Positions 1 to 9,115 of a stretch of DNA of 13,136 bases are shown piece after piece; the stretch's first letter is position 1, and every line of letters begins with the position of its first letter. Under the pieces are notes generated by a model, which was not told where the DNA came from, made no database searches, and saw nothing but the letters and a program-made list of their open reading frames with translations. Origin of the DNA: Sulfurimonas sp. (GTDB lineage Bacteria > Campylobacterota > Campylobacteria > Campylobacterales > Sulfurimonadaceae). The stretch is from assembly GCA_024762745.1 (NCBI GenBank), contig JANTGV010000009.1, positions 1-13,136 on the forward strand, in the 5' to 3' direction. The position numbers were made by a program, and so were the translations under genes.

Positions 1-6
1 ACTCAT
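1..6 (-). CDS. Possible start of the gene after exbD (partial)
   Basis: An ATG at 6..4 followed by AGT lies 19 nt after the exbD stop codon, with no strong Shine-Dalgarno sequence in between. Only two codons are visible, so nothing can be said about the product from sequence. In Campylobacter and Helicobacter the gene after exbD in this cluster encodes a TonB/TolA-like periplasm-spanning protein followed by tolB and pal. That makes a continuation plausible, but it is inference from gene order only. Confidence 0.25.
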
Positions 7-25
7 ATAAAATAGTCTATTGTTT

Positions 26-418
26 CTAGCCATTTGTAGCTAAAGATACCTCAGTAAACCCTGCTTGTTTTACAGCAGCTAAAACTGACATAACTATACC
101 GTAATCCAAGTTTTTATCTGCACTTATAAGTACTGTAGCTTTCCTATCAAAACTAGTAGATTTCTTATAAAAATTTTCAATAAAGTTATTCACGAGGTAT
201 ATCTCTTTATTTACTTTAAGGGTTAAATCTTTCTCTATCGTAATATGTACAGGTGGGATTTTAGAGAGCTGCTGTGTAACTGAACCTTGAGGTAGTTTAA
301 TATTCTCTTCATAAATAATATTTGGAGCTATAACCATCAAAATTGCAAGTAAAACTAGCATAACATCCACAAGTGGTGTTATATTTAACTCTGGCTTATC
401 TTCCCAATCGTAAATCAT
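26..418 (-). CDS. exbD: ExbD/TolR family biopolymer transport protein
   Basis: This 130-residue protein is the small subunit of an ExbB-ExbD or TolQ-TolR proton-driven motor. The motor sits in the inner membrane and powers TonB- or Tol-type work at the outer membrane. A short cytoplasmic N-terminus leads into one membrane helix (about residues 15-33) with the family's essential aspartate, D18, in the sequence ITPLVDVMLVLLAI. The rest is a periplasmic domain of normal length. The ATG lies 2 nt after the exbB stop and no strong ribosome binding site precedes it, which suggests translation coupled to exbB. Position after atpC-exbB is the conserved Campylobacterota arrangement. Whether it serves a TonB or a Tol system cannot be told from this protein alone; linkage to tolB-pal in relatives favours Tol. 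Confidence 0.93.
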   Translation of the reverse strand: MIYDWEDKPELNITPLVDVMLVLLAILMVIAPNIIYEENIKLPQGSVTQQLSKIPPVHITIEKDLTLKVNKEIYLVNNFIENFYKKSTSFDRKATVLISADKNLDYGIVMSVLAAVKQAGFTEVSLATNG

Positions 419-420
419 AA

Positions 421-987
421 CTACACTTTACGAGCTAAAATAGCATCACTTTGCATCTCAAGATAAGAGATAAGTTCAAAAGATTTTCTTTTCAAAATTT
501 GATGATAGGTATACGCAAAAATAGCTACAAATATACCAGCAGCAGTAGCAATTAAAGCATCAGAAACACCAGCAGATATAATTGACATACTTCCACTACT
601 CTGACCTATATGAGTAAAGGTATCAAGTATTGACACAACAGTACCAAATAGTCCAATAAAAGGTGTTGTAGATGCAAAAACTGAAAGTATAACGAGGCCT
701 TTTGTAGCCTCTTTTGTAGCAGCTAACATAGCTAAATTTAAAACTTCTTTTGAAACAGTTGAACTAGATTTAATAAAATTATTTAAAAAAGAGTTTTCAT
801 TAACAGTTGAAGCTCCTAAGAGGAGAGTCTCTAAAGAGTTATTCTCATTTTGAAGCCAACTATTAAGAGAAAAATAGCGGTATATAAACACCCAGTTTAA
901 GATTATAAAGTATATTGACAAAAGAGCCAACACACCCAAAGTAACTGGATGACTTTTTAGATAAAAATCGATTAAGTCGTTAGTCAT
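421..987 (-). CDS. exbB: MotA/TolQ/ExbB proton channel family protein
   Basis: This 188-residue inner-membrane protein is the channel-forming partner of ExbD. It has three hydrophobic segments at about residues 15-38, 100-122 and 138-160. The family hallmark TPFIGLFGTVVSI (108-120) leads into the second helix. The third helix, in SAGVSDALIATAAGIF, carries the conserved small and threonine residues that line the proton path. It is shorter than E. coli ExbB or TolQ (roughly 230-245 residues), mainly in the cytoplasmic loop. The ATG is only 3 nt after the atpC stop with no clear ribosome binding site, so it is probably co-transcribed and translationally coupled with the ATP synthase genes. ExbB and TolQ cannot be separated by sequence here, and the symbol follows common usage in this phylum. 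Confidence 0.92.
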   Translation of the reverse strand: MTNDLIDFYLKSHPVTLGVLALLSIYFIILNWVFIYRYFSLNSWLQNENNSLETLLLGASTVNENSFLNNFIKSSSTVSKEVLNLAMLAATKEATKGLVILSVFASTTPFIGLFGTVVSILDTFTHIGQSSGSMSIISAGVSDALIATAAGIFVAIFAYTYHQILKRKSFELISYLEMQSDAILARKV

Positions 988-990
988 TGA

Positions 991-1383
991 TTATATTAAT
1001 CTTTGAGCGGCAGACTCTATTTTAGCAGAAACTGAAGCGATTGCAGGGTTTGAATCAGCAATAGAGTTAATAAGCTCTTTTGCGTCTTCAAGAGCTGTAG
1101 CAATAGCACTTTCACTCTCTCCACGAATTGCAACAGCACCTTCAACTAAAATAATAACTTTTTCTTCATCAACTTGAACAACGCCCCAGTTAATAAGAAT
1201 AGATTCGACTGATTTATCTTCTTTTTCGACATCAACCACACCAGCTTCTAACAAAGTAGTTAGAGAAGCATGTCCAGCTAAAACGCCGAATTCTCCCTCT
1301 TCACCAGGGAGAACAACACTAACAGCTTCACCATCAAAGATACCGCCATTAGGAGTTAGGATTTCGAGTTTAAACTTATCCAT
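991..1383 (-). CDS. atpC: F1F0 ATP synthase subunit epsilon
   Basis: This 130-residue protein is the epsilon subunit of the F1 central stalk. It contacts gamma and the c-ring and in many bacteria inhibits ATP hydrolysis. The N-terminal beta-sandwich (about 1-85) begins KLEILTPNGGIFDGEAVSVVLPG and contains the typical GEFGVLAGHA stretch (residues 31-40). The C-terminal part (about 88-130) is the expected alanine-rich pair of helices, so the inhibitory arm is present. The start ATG has an AAGGA motif 5 nt upstream. It follows atpD by 27 nt and is itself followed within 3 nt by exbB. Length and gene order are normal for the family. Confidence 0.97.
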   Translation of the reverse strand: MDKFKLEILTPNGGIFDGEAVSVVLPGEEGEFGVLAGHASLTTLLEAGVVDVEKEDKSVESILINWGVVQVDEEKVIILVEGAVAIRGESESAIATALEDAKELINSIADSNPAIASVSAKIESAAQRLI

Positions 1384-1410
1384 TACAGTCCTTTAGTTAA
1401 CATTTTGTTA

Positions 1411-3704
<2,294 letters not shown>

Positions 3705-3711
3705 CAAATAT

Positions 3712-3717
3712 TCCTTA
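3712..3717 (-). promoter_or_regulatory. atpA stop fused to atpG ribosome binding site
   Basis: The hexamer TAAGGA on the minus strand contains the atpA stop codon TAA and the atpG Shine-Dalgarno AAGGA. It lies 7 nt before the ATG at 3704. The fusion suggests that ribosomes finishing atpA help to start atpG, and it supports the ATG over the TTG at 3707. Confidence 0.65.
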
Positions 3718-5232
3718 GTTAGCTACAAAGCTAGCTTTAAACTCTTCAAGTGCTTTCATCATTAATGCTTTAGTATCATCATCTACTTTAGAAGCGCTTC
3801 TGATATTCTCAAAGATTTGAGGGTAAGATGCTTCAATAAATGGATACAGTTCAGCTTCAAAACGAACTACATTTGACGGATCAAAATCATCTAAGAAACC
3901 TTCATTACCAGCAAAAATGATAACAACTTGCTTCTCAGCAGATAGTGGAGAAAATGGTCCTTGCTTAAGAACTTCTACCATTCTTTGACCACGTTCTAAC
4001 TGGTTACGAGAAACTTCATCAAGATCAGATGCGAACTGAGCAAATGCTTGAAGTTCACGATACTGAGCAAGATCAAGACGTAAAGTACCTGCAACCTGCT
4101 TGGTAGCTTTAATCTGAGCAGCACCACCAACACGAGATACTGAAAGGCCAACGTTAATCGCTGGACGAACACCCGAGTTGAACAGGTCTGTTTCTAGGAA
4201 GATTTGACCATCAGTAATTGAGATAACATTAGTTGGAATATATGCTGCTACATCTCCAGCTTGAGTCTCAATAATTGGAAGTGCTGTTAAAGAACCAGCT
4301 CCCTGATCATCACCCATTTTTGCAGCACGCTCAAGTAGACGAGAGTGAATATAGAAAACATCACCAGGGTATGCCTCACGACCTGGAGGACGACGAAGGA
4401 TAAGTGACATTTCACGATATGCAACTGCGTGCTTTGATAAATCATCATATACTATTAGACCATGTCTAGCATTATCACGGAAATATTCACCCATAGTAAC
4501 ACCAGTATATGGAGCTAAGAATTGAAGTGCAGCAGCTTCAGCAGCAGTAGAAGATACAACTATAGTGTATTCCATTGCACCATGCTCTTCTAAACGACGA
4601 ACAATTTGAGCTACTGTTGATTCTTTTTGACCAACTGCTACATATACACAAACAACTCCATTACCTTTTTGATTGATAATTGCATCTACAGCAACTGTAG
4701 TTTTACCAGTTTGTCTATCACCAATAATAAGCTCACGTTGACCACGACCAATTGGAACTAGAGCATCAATCGCTTTAATACCAGTTGCTAAAGGTTCATG
4801 AACTGATTTTCTATCCATAATTCCTGGAGCTTTTTCTTCAACAAAACGACTCTCTGTTGCTTCGATTGGACCTTTCCCATCAATAGGTTCACCCAATGCG
4901 TTTACAACACGACCTAGTAGAGCATCTCCAACAGGAACTTTAAGAAGTTTTCCAAGACGTTTTACACTCATACCTTCACGAAGTTCTGCTCCAGATCCAA
5001 GTATAACAACACCTACACTGCTCTCTTCAAGGTTCATTACTAGACCTTGAGTTCCTGATTCAAACTCTACCATTTCTCCAGCCATAACATTGCTTAGTCC
5101 GTAAACCTGTGCAACACCATCAGCGTAAGAAACAATTTTACCAGTTTCATTAATATCAACACTTAATTCAAAGTTATCGATACGCTCTTTAATTATTGAG
5201 CTGATTTCATCAGCTTGTACTTTTGCTACCAC
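3715..5232 (-). CDS. atpA: F1F0 ATP synthase subunit alpha
   Basis: Regulatory nucleotide-binding subunit of F1, 505 residues, full length. The N-terminal part (about 1-25) contacts the delta subunit and stator stalk. It is followed by a beta-barrel and the nucleotide-binding domain with Walker A GDRQTGKT (171-178). The family signature [10 protein letters not shown] is at 357-366, directly followed by R367, the arginine finger that reaches into the beta catalytic site. The C-terminal helical domain completes the protein. The start codon is GTG, not ATG: an AGAGGAG motif 7 nt upstream marks it clearly and no better ATG is close. The gene is 21 nt after atpH, and its stop overlaps the atpG ribosome binding site. 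Confidence 0.98.
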   Translation of the reverse strand: MVAKVQADEISSIIKERIDNFELSVDINETGKIVSYADGVAQVYGLSNVMAGEMVEFESGTQGLVMNLEESSVGVVILGSGAELREGMSVKRLGKLLKVPVGDALLGRVVNALGEPIDGKGPIEATESRFVEEKAPGIMDRKSVHEPLATGIKAIDALVPIGRGQRELIIGDRQTGKTTVAVDAIINQKGNGVVCVYVAVGQKESTVAQIVRRLEEHGAMEYTIVVSSTAAEAAALQFLAPYTGVTMGEYFRDNARHGLIVYDDLSKHAVAYREMSLILRRPPGREAYPGDVFYIHSRLLERAAKMGDDQGAGSLTALPIIETQAGDVAAYIPTNVISITDGQIFLETDLFNSGVRPAINVGLSVSRVGGAAQIKATKQVAGTLRLDLAQYRELQAFAQFASDLDEVSRNQLERGQRMVEVLKQGPFSPLSAEKQVVIIFAGNEGFLDDFDPSNVVRFEAELYPFIEASYPQIFENIRSASKVDDDTKALMMKALEEFKASFVAN

Positions 5233-5239
5233 TATTATT

Positions 5240-5246
5240 CTCCTCT
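5240..5246 (-). promoter_or_regulatory. Strong ribosome binding site for the GTG start of atpA
   Basis: AGAGGAG on the minus strand lies 7 nt before the GTG at 5232. It is among the strongest Shine-Dalgarno matches in the cluster. That fits the need for three alpha copies per enzyme and supports the non-ATG start. Confidence 0.75.
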
Positions 5247-5253
5247 TATGAAG

Positions 5254-5787
5254 TTAAATTGCTTTTATAATATGATCAATAAATTGACTATCAATTCTAT
5301 CTTTAGAAAAATTAATCTCTACACCCAAACCTTCTACGTCTACCTTGATACCATTAAAGTCACTCTTTATTGATGTTAATGTTATCTTAGAATCAAACCG
5401 CTTGCCTAAACCACTACTTAACTCTTCAACAAGTTTAGGATCTATATCACTATCACTAGAGATAATTCCATAATATGTTTTAGTAGAGACTGCAAGGTCT
5501 TTTTTTAACTCAACTGCCATTGCTGGGATAATGTTAATTCGTTTGTTTTCAACTAGTAGTTTGATTAAGTTGTCAATTTGATTAGACTCTGCTGACTTAA
5601 CTGCATCTAATAGTATACTCAACTTCTCATCTTGTTTTACATTAGGGCTGTCAATTACCTTAACGAAATCATCATCTTTAAATGAATCCGACAGTGCAGA
5701 GAACACAGAAGTAACATTTGTCATTGATTCAACATCAGAGCCTATCTTTAAAGCTTTTATATATCTTTTTGCGATTAACTCTTCCAT
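5254..5787 (-). CDS. atpH: F1F0 ATP synthase subunit delta
   Basis: Delta (OSCP-type) subunit, 177 residues, which ties the top of the alpha3beta3 head to the peripheral b/b' stalk. The N-terminal helical bundle (about 1-105) begins MEELIAKRYIKALKIG, the usual IAKRYAKAL-type opening. The C-terminal domain includes LVENKRINIIPAM (78-90), a family landmark. The final segment NGIKVDVEGLGVEINFSKDRI corresponds to the small beta region that contacts the stalk. Length is normal. Only one base separates its ATG from the atpF stop codon (TAG-T-ATG), so translation is probably coupled. Sequence is less conserved than alpha or beta, as expected for delta, and position between atpF and atpA supports the call. 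Confidence 0.94.
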   Translation of the reverse strand: MEELIAKRYIKALKIGSDVESMTNVTSVFSALSDSFKDDDFVKVIDSPNVKQDEKLSILLDAVKSAESNQIDNLIKLLVENKRINIIPAMAVELKKDLAVSTKTYYGIISSDSDIDPKLVEELSSGLGKRFDSKITLTSIKSDFNGIKVDVEGLGVEINFSKDRIDSQFIDHIIKAI

Positions 5788-5788
5788 A

Positions 5789-6301
5789 CTATGCCACCTT
5801 CTTTAAGATAACGTTAGCCATAGCTTCTTTGTCAAAACTATCGCCTGTTTGACTCAATGTCTCAGTAACAATCTCTTCTACAACATCACGAACCATATTT
5901 CTTTGTTCAAATTCAGTTAATGAAGTATATTGTTTAGATAATGCCTCTAGTTCAGTATCACACTGAAGCATAATATTGTCATTAATAATCTTATTCTCTT
6001 TCTTTGAAGATACAGCTAGTTCTTCTGCAAACTTTTCAGCCTCAGAAATCTTTGCTAAAGCCTCTTTTTTAAGAGCAATAGATTCATTCAGTCTATCTTG
6101 AACCCTTTTTAAATCATCAGCTATTGCTTGTGATCTTGATGCAAAGTATCTCTTTGCAGGTTCAGCCACCAAGTACCAAATAAGACCAGCAAAAAGGACA
6201 AAGTTTACTGTTCTTTGAACTATATCTGTGTTTCCACCTTCTGCATCAGATGCCAATGCATAAGTTGATATCATTAGCATAATTACTAAAATTCTACTCA
6301 C
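5789..6301 (-). CDS. atpF: F1F0 ATP synthase subunit b, with signal-like N-terminus
   Basis: Peripheral stalk subunit b, 170 residues. Two hydrophobic stretches are visible: residues 1-18 (MSRILVIMLMISTYALAS), which look like a signal sequence with a possible cleavage after ALA or ALAS, and 31-46, the membrane anchor. From about residue 50 to the end the protein is charged and predicted helical/coiled-coil, as expected for the stalk dimer. The extra N-terminal hydrophobic segment is known from Helicobacter AtpF and seems typical of this phylum. The start is GTG, placed 6 nt after an AAGGA motif that overlaps the atpF' stop (TAAGGA). An ATG two bases upstream is out of frame. It pairs with the preceding b' subunit to make a heterodimeric stalk. 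Confidence 0.93.
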   Translation of the reverse strand: MSRILVIMLMISTYALASDAEGGNTDIVQRTVNFVLFAGLIWYLVAEPAKRYFASRSQAIADDLKRVQDRLNESIALKKEALAKISEAEKFAEELAVSSKKENKIINDNIMLQCDTELEALSKQYTSLTEFEQRNMVRDVVEEIVTETLSQTGDSFDKEAMANVILKKVA

Positions 6302-6307
6302 ATTTCA

Positions 6308-6313
6308 TCCTTA
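6308..6313 (-). promoter_or_regulatory. atpF' stop fused to atpF ribosome binding site
   Basis: TAAGGA on the minus strand holds the atpF' stop codon and the AAGGA motif 6 nt before the GTG start of atpF. It is the same hexamer found at the atpA/atpG junction. Confidence 0.65.
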
Positions 6314-6733
6314 TATCTGACTAAATTTAGCTTCAACAGCTTTTTTGAACACTGGAACTTGAGACATCAAGTCACTCGTTAACTGCTCTTTAGACTTCGC
6401 AAGTGATTGCTCAAATTCTAAATATTCATTTGCTAATTCAGCACGTTTTGCTTCTAATTTGCTATCTGCCAACTCTTTAGCATCTGCAATAACTTTTTCT
6501 CTTAGGGCCGCAGCTTCCAGTTTAGCATTCATAATTATTGATTCGGCTTTTGAATTCAACTCACTAATTTCGTCATCATTAGAACCTACTTTCTCAAGGT
6601 CTTTTTTGATATCTTCATCACGTTTATTCATAAAGCTAAATAATGGATTATAAAGCCAACTGTTAAGAACGGCTATAAGCGAAAGAAATACAACAAGTGT
6701 AGCCAAAAGTAGTATCGGATTTATATCTAACAT
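6311..6733 (-). CDS. atpF': F1F0 ATP synthase subunit b' (FoF1 b-like)
   Basis: Second b-type peripheral stalk subunit, 140 residues. One N-terminal membrane helix (about 5-26) is followed by NPLFSFMNKRDEDIKKDLEK, which resembles the start of the cytoplasmic helix in b subunits (compare P-L-x-x-x-x-x-x-R in the family). The remainder is a charged, alanine/glutamate/lysine-rich coiled coil. Unlike the following b subunit it has no signal-like leader. Many bacteria use a b homodimer; having both b' and b is typical of cyanobacteria, alpha-proteobacteria and Campylobacterota. It is the first gene of the atp cluster. An AGGAGG ribosome binding site lies 4 nt before the ATG and a consensus -10 box about 22 nt before it. 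Confidence 0.92.
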   Translation of the reverse strand: MLDINPILLLATLVVFLSLIAVLNSWLYNPLFSFMNKRDEDIKKDLEKVGSNDDEISELNSKAESIIMNAKLEAAALREKVIADAKELADSKLEAKRAELANEYLEFEQSLAKSKEQLTSDLMSQVPVFKKAVEAKFSQI

Positions 6734-6755
6734 AGCACCTCCTAAAAGTTGCGTG

Positions 6756-6761
6756 ATTATA
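6756..6761 (-). promoter_or_regulatory. Probable -10 box of the atp operon promoter
   Basis: A perfect TATAAT on the minus strand lies in the 119-nt gap between parB and atpF'. A transcript would start near 6750-6749, giving a short leader of about 16-17 nt that carries AGGAGG. No TTGACA-like -35 is present at 16-18 nt spacing, which is usual for sigma-70 promoters in Helicobacter and Campylobacter, where AT-rich periodic sequence replaces it. A run of eight T on the minus strand (6802-6795) would sit near -46 to -53 and could act as an UP element. The promoter is predicted, not shown. Confidence 0.6.
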
Positions 6762-6852
6762 CTACTATTAAATTGAAAGGATAGTTAAACCAGTAAAAAA
6801 AATTAAAGAATTTTATATTTTATATAAATTGTAGAGCTTAAGTTTATCTATA

Positions 6853-7698
6853 TTATTGTTTAGAAAGGTAATTTAAAAAGTTTTCTACTTCTTCTTGACT
6901 ATGAAATTCAAATGTTAATTTATTATTTGATGATTTTGCACTGAATCCTAAAATATTGATTCTATCTTTCACTTCATCAAAGTCATAAGCATCTAAAAGT
7001 GGCTTTCTCACAGGTGTTTCCAGAGTTGTTTTCATACTTTTAATCATCGACTCAACTTCACGTACACTCAATTTTTGTCCAATAATTGAGTTTACTATTA
7101 ACTGCTGCTCTTTCTCATTTAGACCAACTAATACCTTTGCATGTCCTGCAGTAATTTTTTTATCTATAAGAGCCTTTTGTGTTTTACTTGAAAGCTGTAA
7201 AAGTCTCAAAGTATTAGTAATATGTGTTCTACTTTTATGAATTTTTGCGGAGAGTTCTTCATGGGTTATTTCATGTAACTTCAAAAGTTCCTGGTAGGCT
7301 TCTGCAAGCTCAACAGAGTTTAGCTGCTCTCTTTGTATATTTTCTATCAGGGCAAATTGTCTCATTTTTTGATCATCACTATGTAAAACAATAGCACGGA
7401 TCTCTTTAAGTTTTGCAAGTTTAGAGGCACGAAGTCTTCTCTCTCCAGCAATTAAGACATAACCGTCAATATCTTCAGTTACAACAATAGGCTGAAGTAA
7501 ACCATCATTTTTAATTGATTCAGCCAATTCAGCTAAAGCCTCATCATCAAAAGATTTTCTAGGCTGAAATGGATTTGGTCTAATATCTTTAACTAGTATT
7601 TCAAGGACACTATCCTTCTGTGATCCCTCATTTTCATACGCTTCATCTATCTCACCCAAGAGTGCATCCAAGCCTCTTCCTAATTTCTGTGTACTCAT
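6853..7698 (-). CDS. parB: ParB/Spo0J chromosome partitioning protein
   Basis: Centromere-binding CTPase clamp that loads at parS sites and works with ParA to segregate the chromosome. It has 281 residues. The N-terminus LGRGLDALLGE is the usual ParA-interacting box. The ParB/Sulfiredoxin-type domain contains PNPFQPRK (41-48), GLLQPIVV (66-73) and the CTP-binding GERRLRA (85-91). ENIQREQLNSVE (119-130) is the conserved box following it. A helix-turn-helix lies at about 144-165 (THEELSAKIHKSRTHITNTL). The C-terminal ~60 residues form the dimerisation domain. Its ATG overlaps the parA stop by one base (TAATG), so the pair is translationally coupled. I found no good parS palindrome in the window. 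Confidence 0.96.
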   Translation of the reverse strand: MSTQKLGRGLDALLGEIDEAYENEGSQKDSVLEILVKDIRPNPFQPRKSFDDEALAELAESIKNDGLLQPIVVTEDIDGYVLIAGERRLRASKLAKLKEIRAIVLHSDDQKMRQFALIENIQREQLNSVELAEAYQELLKLHEITHEELSAKIHKSRTHITNTLRLLQLSSKTQKALIDKKITAGHAKVLVGLNEKEQQLIVNSIIGQKLSVREVESMIKSMKTTLETPVRKPLLDAYDFDEVKDRINILGFSAKSSNNKLTFEFHSQEEVENFLNYLSKQ

Positions 7699-8480
7699 TA
7701 TTTCATTACTGCTTGTGCTAAATTTTGATATGCAACTGATCCTGTTGATTTTACATCATATAAAATTGCAGGCTTACCAAACGATGGAGACTCTGCAAGT
7801 TTTACATTTCTTGGAACTACTATATACTTATCTTTATTATCTTTAAAAAGTTTTCCTTTAAAGTGTTGTCTTAAGTCAGCAAACACCTGCTTAGAGAGGT
7901 TGTTTTGTGATGAGAACATTGTTGGTACAAACCCTTTAATAGTAAGCTTTGGGTTAATCGATTTTCTCACTAATTTCACAGTATTTAAGAGCTGTGCCAG
8001 ACCTTCAAGTGCAAAAAACTCACACTGTATAGGAATAATTACAGAGTTTGAAGCTGAGAGTGCATTGATGGTCATTGGTCCAAGTGCAGGAGGCGAGTCT
8101 ATGATAATATAATCATAATCTTTTATAACATTTGAAATTGCTTTTTTGAGTACAAGCTCACGCCCTTTGGCATTATCAGCGTCGTAATACTCCTTTTCAA
8201 TACCAACTAGGCCGATATTTGATGGTGCTAAATGGAGAGTTGGAAGATCTGACTTTAGAATAATGTCTTTTAATTTTTTAGTTCCAATAAGTACGTGATA
8301 AATATTAAACTCATAATCATTTCTATGAAAGCCCAAAGATGTTGTTGCGTTTGCCTGAGGATCTGAATCTATTAAAAGGACTTTTTTCTCTGCTACAGCA
8401 AGTGATGCCGCTAAGTTTACAGCAGTAGTCGTCTTACCAACTCCACCTTTTTGATTTGCAATTACTATAACTTCACTCAT
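7698..8480 (-). CDS. parA: ParA/Soj chromosome partitioning ATPase
   Basis: This 260-residue ParA-family ATPase binds DNA non-specifically in its ATP-dimer form and moves ParB-parS complexes. It has the deviant Walker A box KGGVGKTT (11-18) with both signature lysines, LLIDSDPQANATTSLG as the A' region (about 35-50), and YIIIDSPPALGPMTINAL for the switch II/Walker B region. It has no N-terminal DNA-binding extension, so it is the short chromosomal (Soj-type) class rather than a plasmid ParA with its own operator-binding domain. The ATG overlaps the birA stop (ATGA, 4 nt), and parB follows with a 1-nt overlap. Placement between birA and the atp genes is conserved in Campylobacter and Helicobacter, which argues for the vertical, chromosomal system. 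Confidence 0.96.
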   Translation of the reverse strand: MSEVIVIANQKGGVGKTTTAVNLAASLAVAEKKVLLIDSDPQANATTSLGFHRNDYEFNIYHVLIGTKKLKDIILKSDLPTLHLAPSNIGLVGIEKEYYDADNAKGRELVLKKAISNVIKDYDYIIIDSPPALGPMTINALSASNSVIIPIQCEFFALEGLAQLLNTVKLVRKSINPKLTIKGFVPTMFSSQNNLSKQVFADLRQHFKGKLFKDNKDKYIVVPRNVKLAESPSFGKPAILYDVKSTGSVAYQNLAQAVMK

Positions 8481-9115
8481 CGTAAACTATATATCCTCTC
8501 GTCGTTAATCATAATTGAGCCGTCACTCTGCAGTTTGGCTTCATCTAATGAAATCTTTAAATTATTTTTGTGTGTAAAAAACTTTTGATTACGATAAAAT
8601 TCTAACTTATATTTACTAAAAACTTGCTTCCATGAAATTTTTTTTTCAATATACTGAAAATATTTTTCTAATAATTCTTCTCTTGATATTTCTACATCCA
8701 AGGATGCAAATCCTGTAGGAGAATTCACTAAATTTAACCCAACTCCACAAACAAGGGTATTTTTCACCGCATTTGTAATCATACCACCAATTTTCAAATC
8801 ATCAATATAAATATCATTTGGCCATTTCAACCAAACTGATGAACCTAAATTATTTAACAAATTTTTTAATAAAAATGTATAGTATATTGAAGCAGACTCT
8901 AGTTTTAAATCTTTTGGCAACTCTTCTATACTTATAGCAAAAGAGAGATAAAGATTTCCATCCATACCTTGCCATAAATTATCTCTGCTGCCTATACCAT
9001 TTGTCTGAGAGTTTGCTATAACTGCACAGGGTGCAGTCATACTCTGTTGTCGTAATTGCTCTTTTAAATATAGTTGAGTGGATTCTACACTCTCAAGACA
9101 GAGTATCTTCAACAC
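8477..9115 (-). CDS. birA: Biotin--[acetyl-CoA-carboxylase] ligase (catalytic domain only)
   Basis: Attaches biotin to the biotin carboxyl carrier protein through biotinyl-AMP. This 212-residue version has only the ligase and C-terminal parts and lacks the helix-turn-helix of E. coli BirA, so it is not expected to repress transcription. Recognisable pieces are STQLYL near the N-terminus, the adenylate loop counterpart NGIGSRDNLWQGMDGNLYLSF (split by a short variant loop), KWPNDIYIDDLKIGGM with the biotin-binding lysine in KIGG, and CGVGLNL. The start is GTG at 9115 (or the next codon, TTG, at 9112). No in-frame ATG occurs until residue 26, which would remove conserved sequence. The start overlaps the end of fmt by 23 nt without a strong ribosome binding site. 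The stop overlaps parA by 4 nt. Confidence 0.92.
   Translation of the reverse strand: MLKILCLESVESTQLYLKEQLRQQSMTAPCAVIANSQTNGIGSRDNLWQGMDGNLYLSFAISIEELPKDLKLESASIYYTFLLKNLLNNLGSSVWLKWPNDIYIDDLKIGGMITNAVKNTLVCGVGLNLVNSPTGFASLDVEISREELLEKYFQYIEKKISWKQVFSKYKLEFYRNQKFFTHKNNLKISLDEAKLQSDGSIMINDERIYSLR

Noticed and set aside
6795..6830. AT-only imperfect hairpin plus T-run after parB, considered as a terminator
   Set aside because: The stem contains only A-U pairs with a bulge, and six bases separate it from the T-run. It is too weak to call, and the T-run may rather serve the atp promoter.
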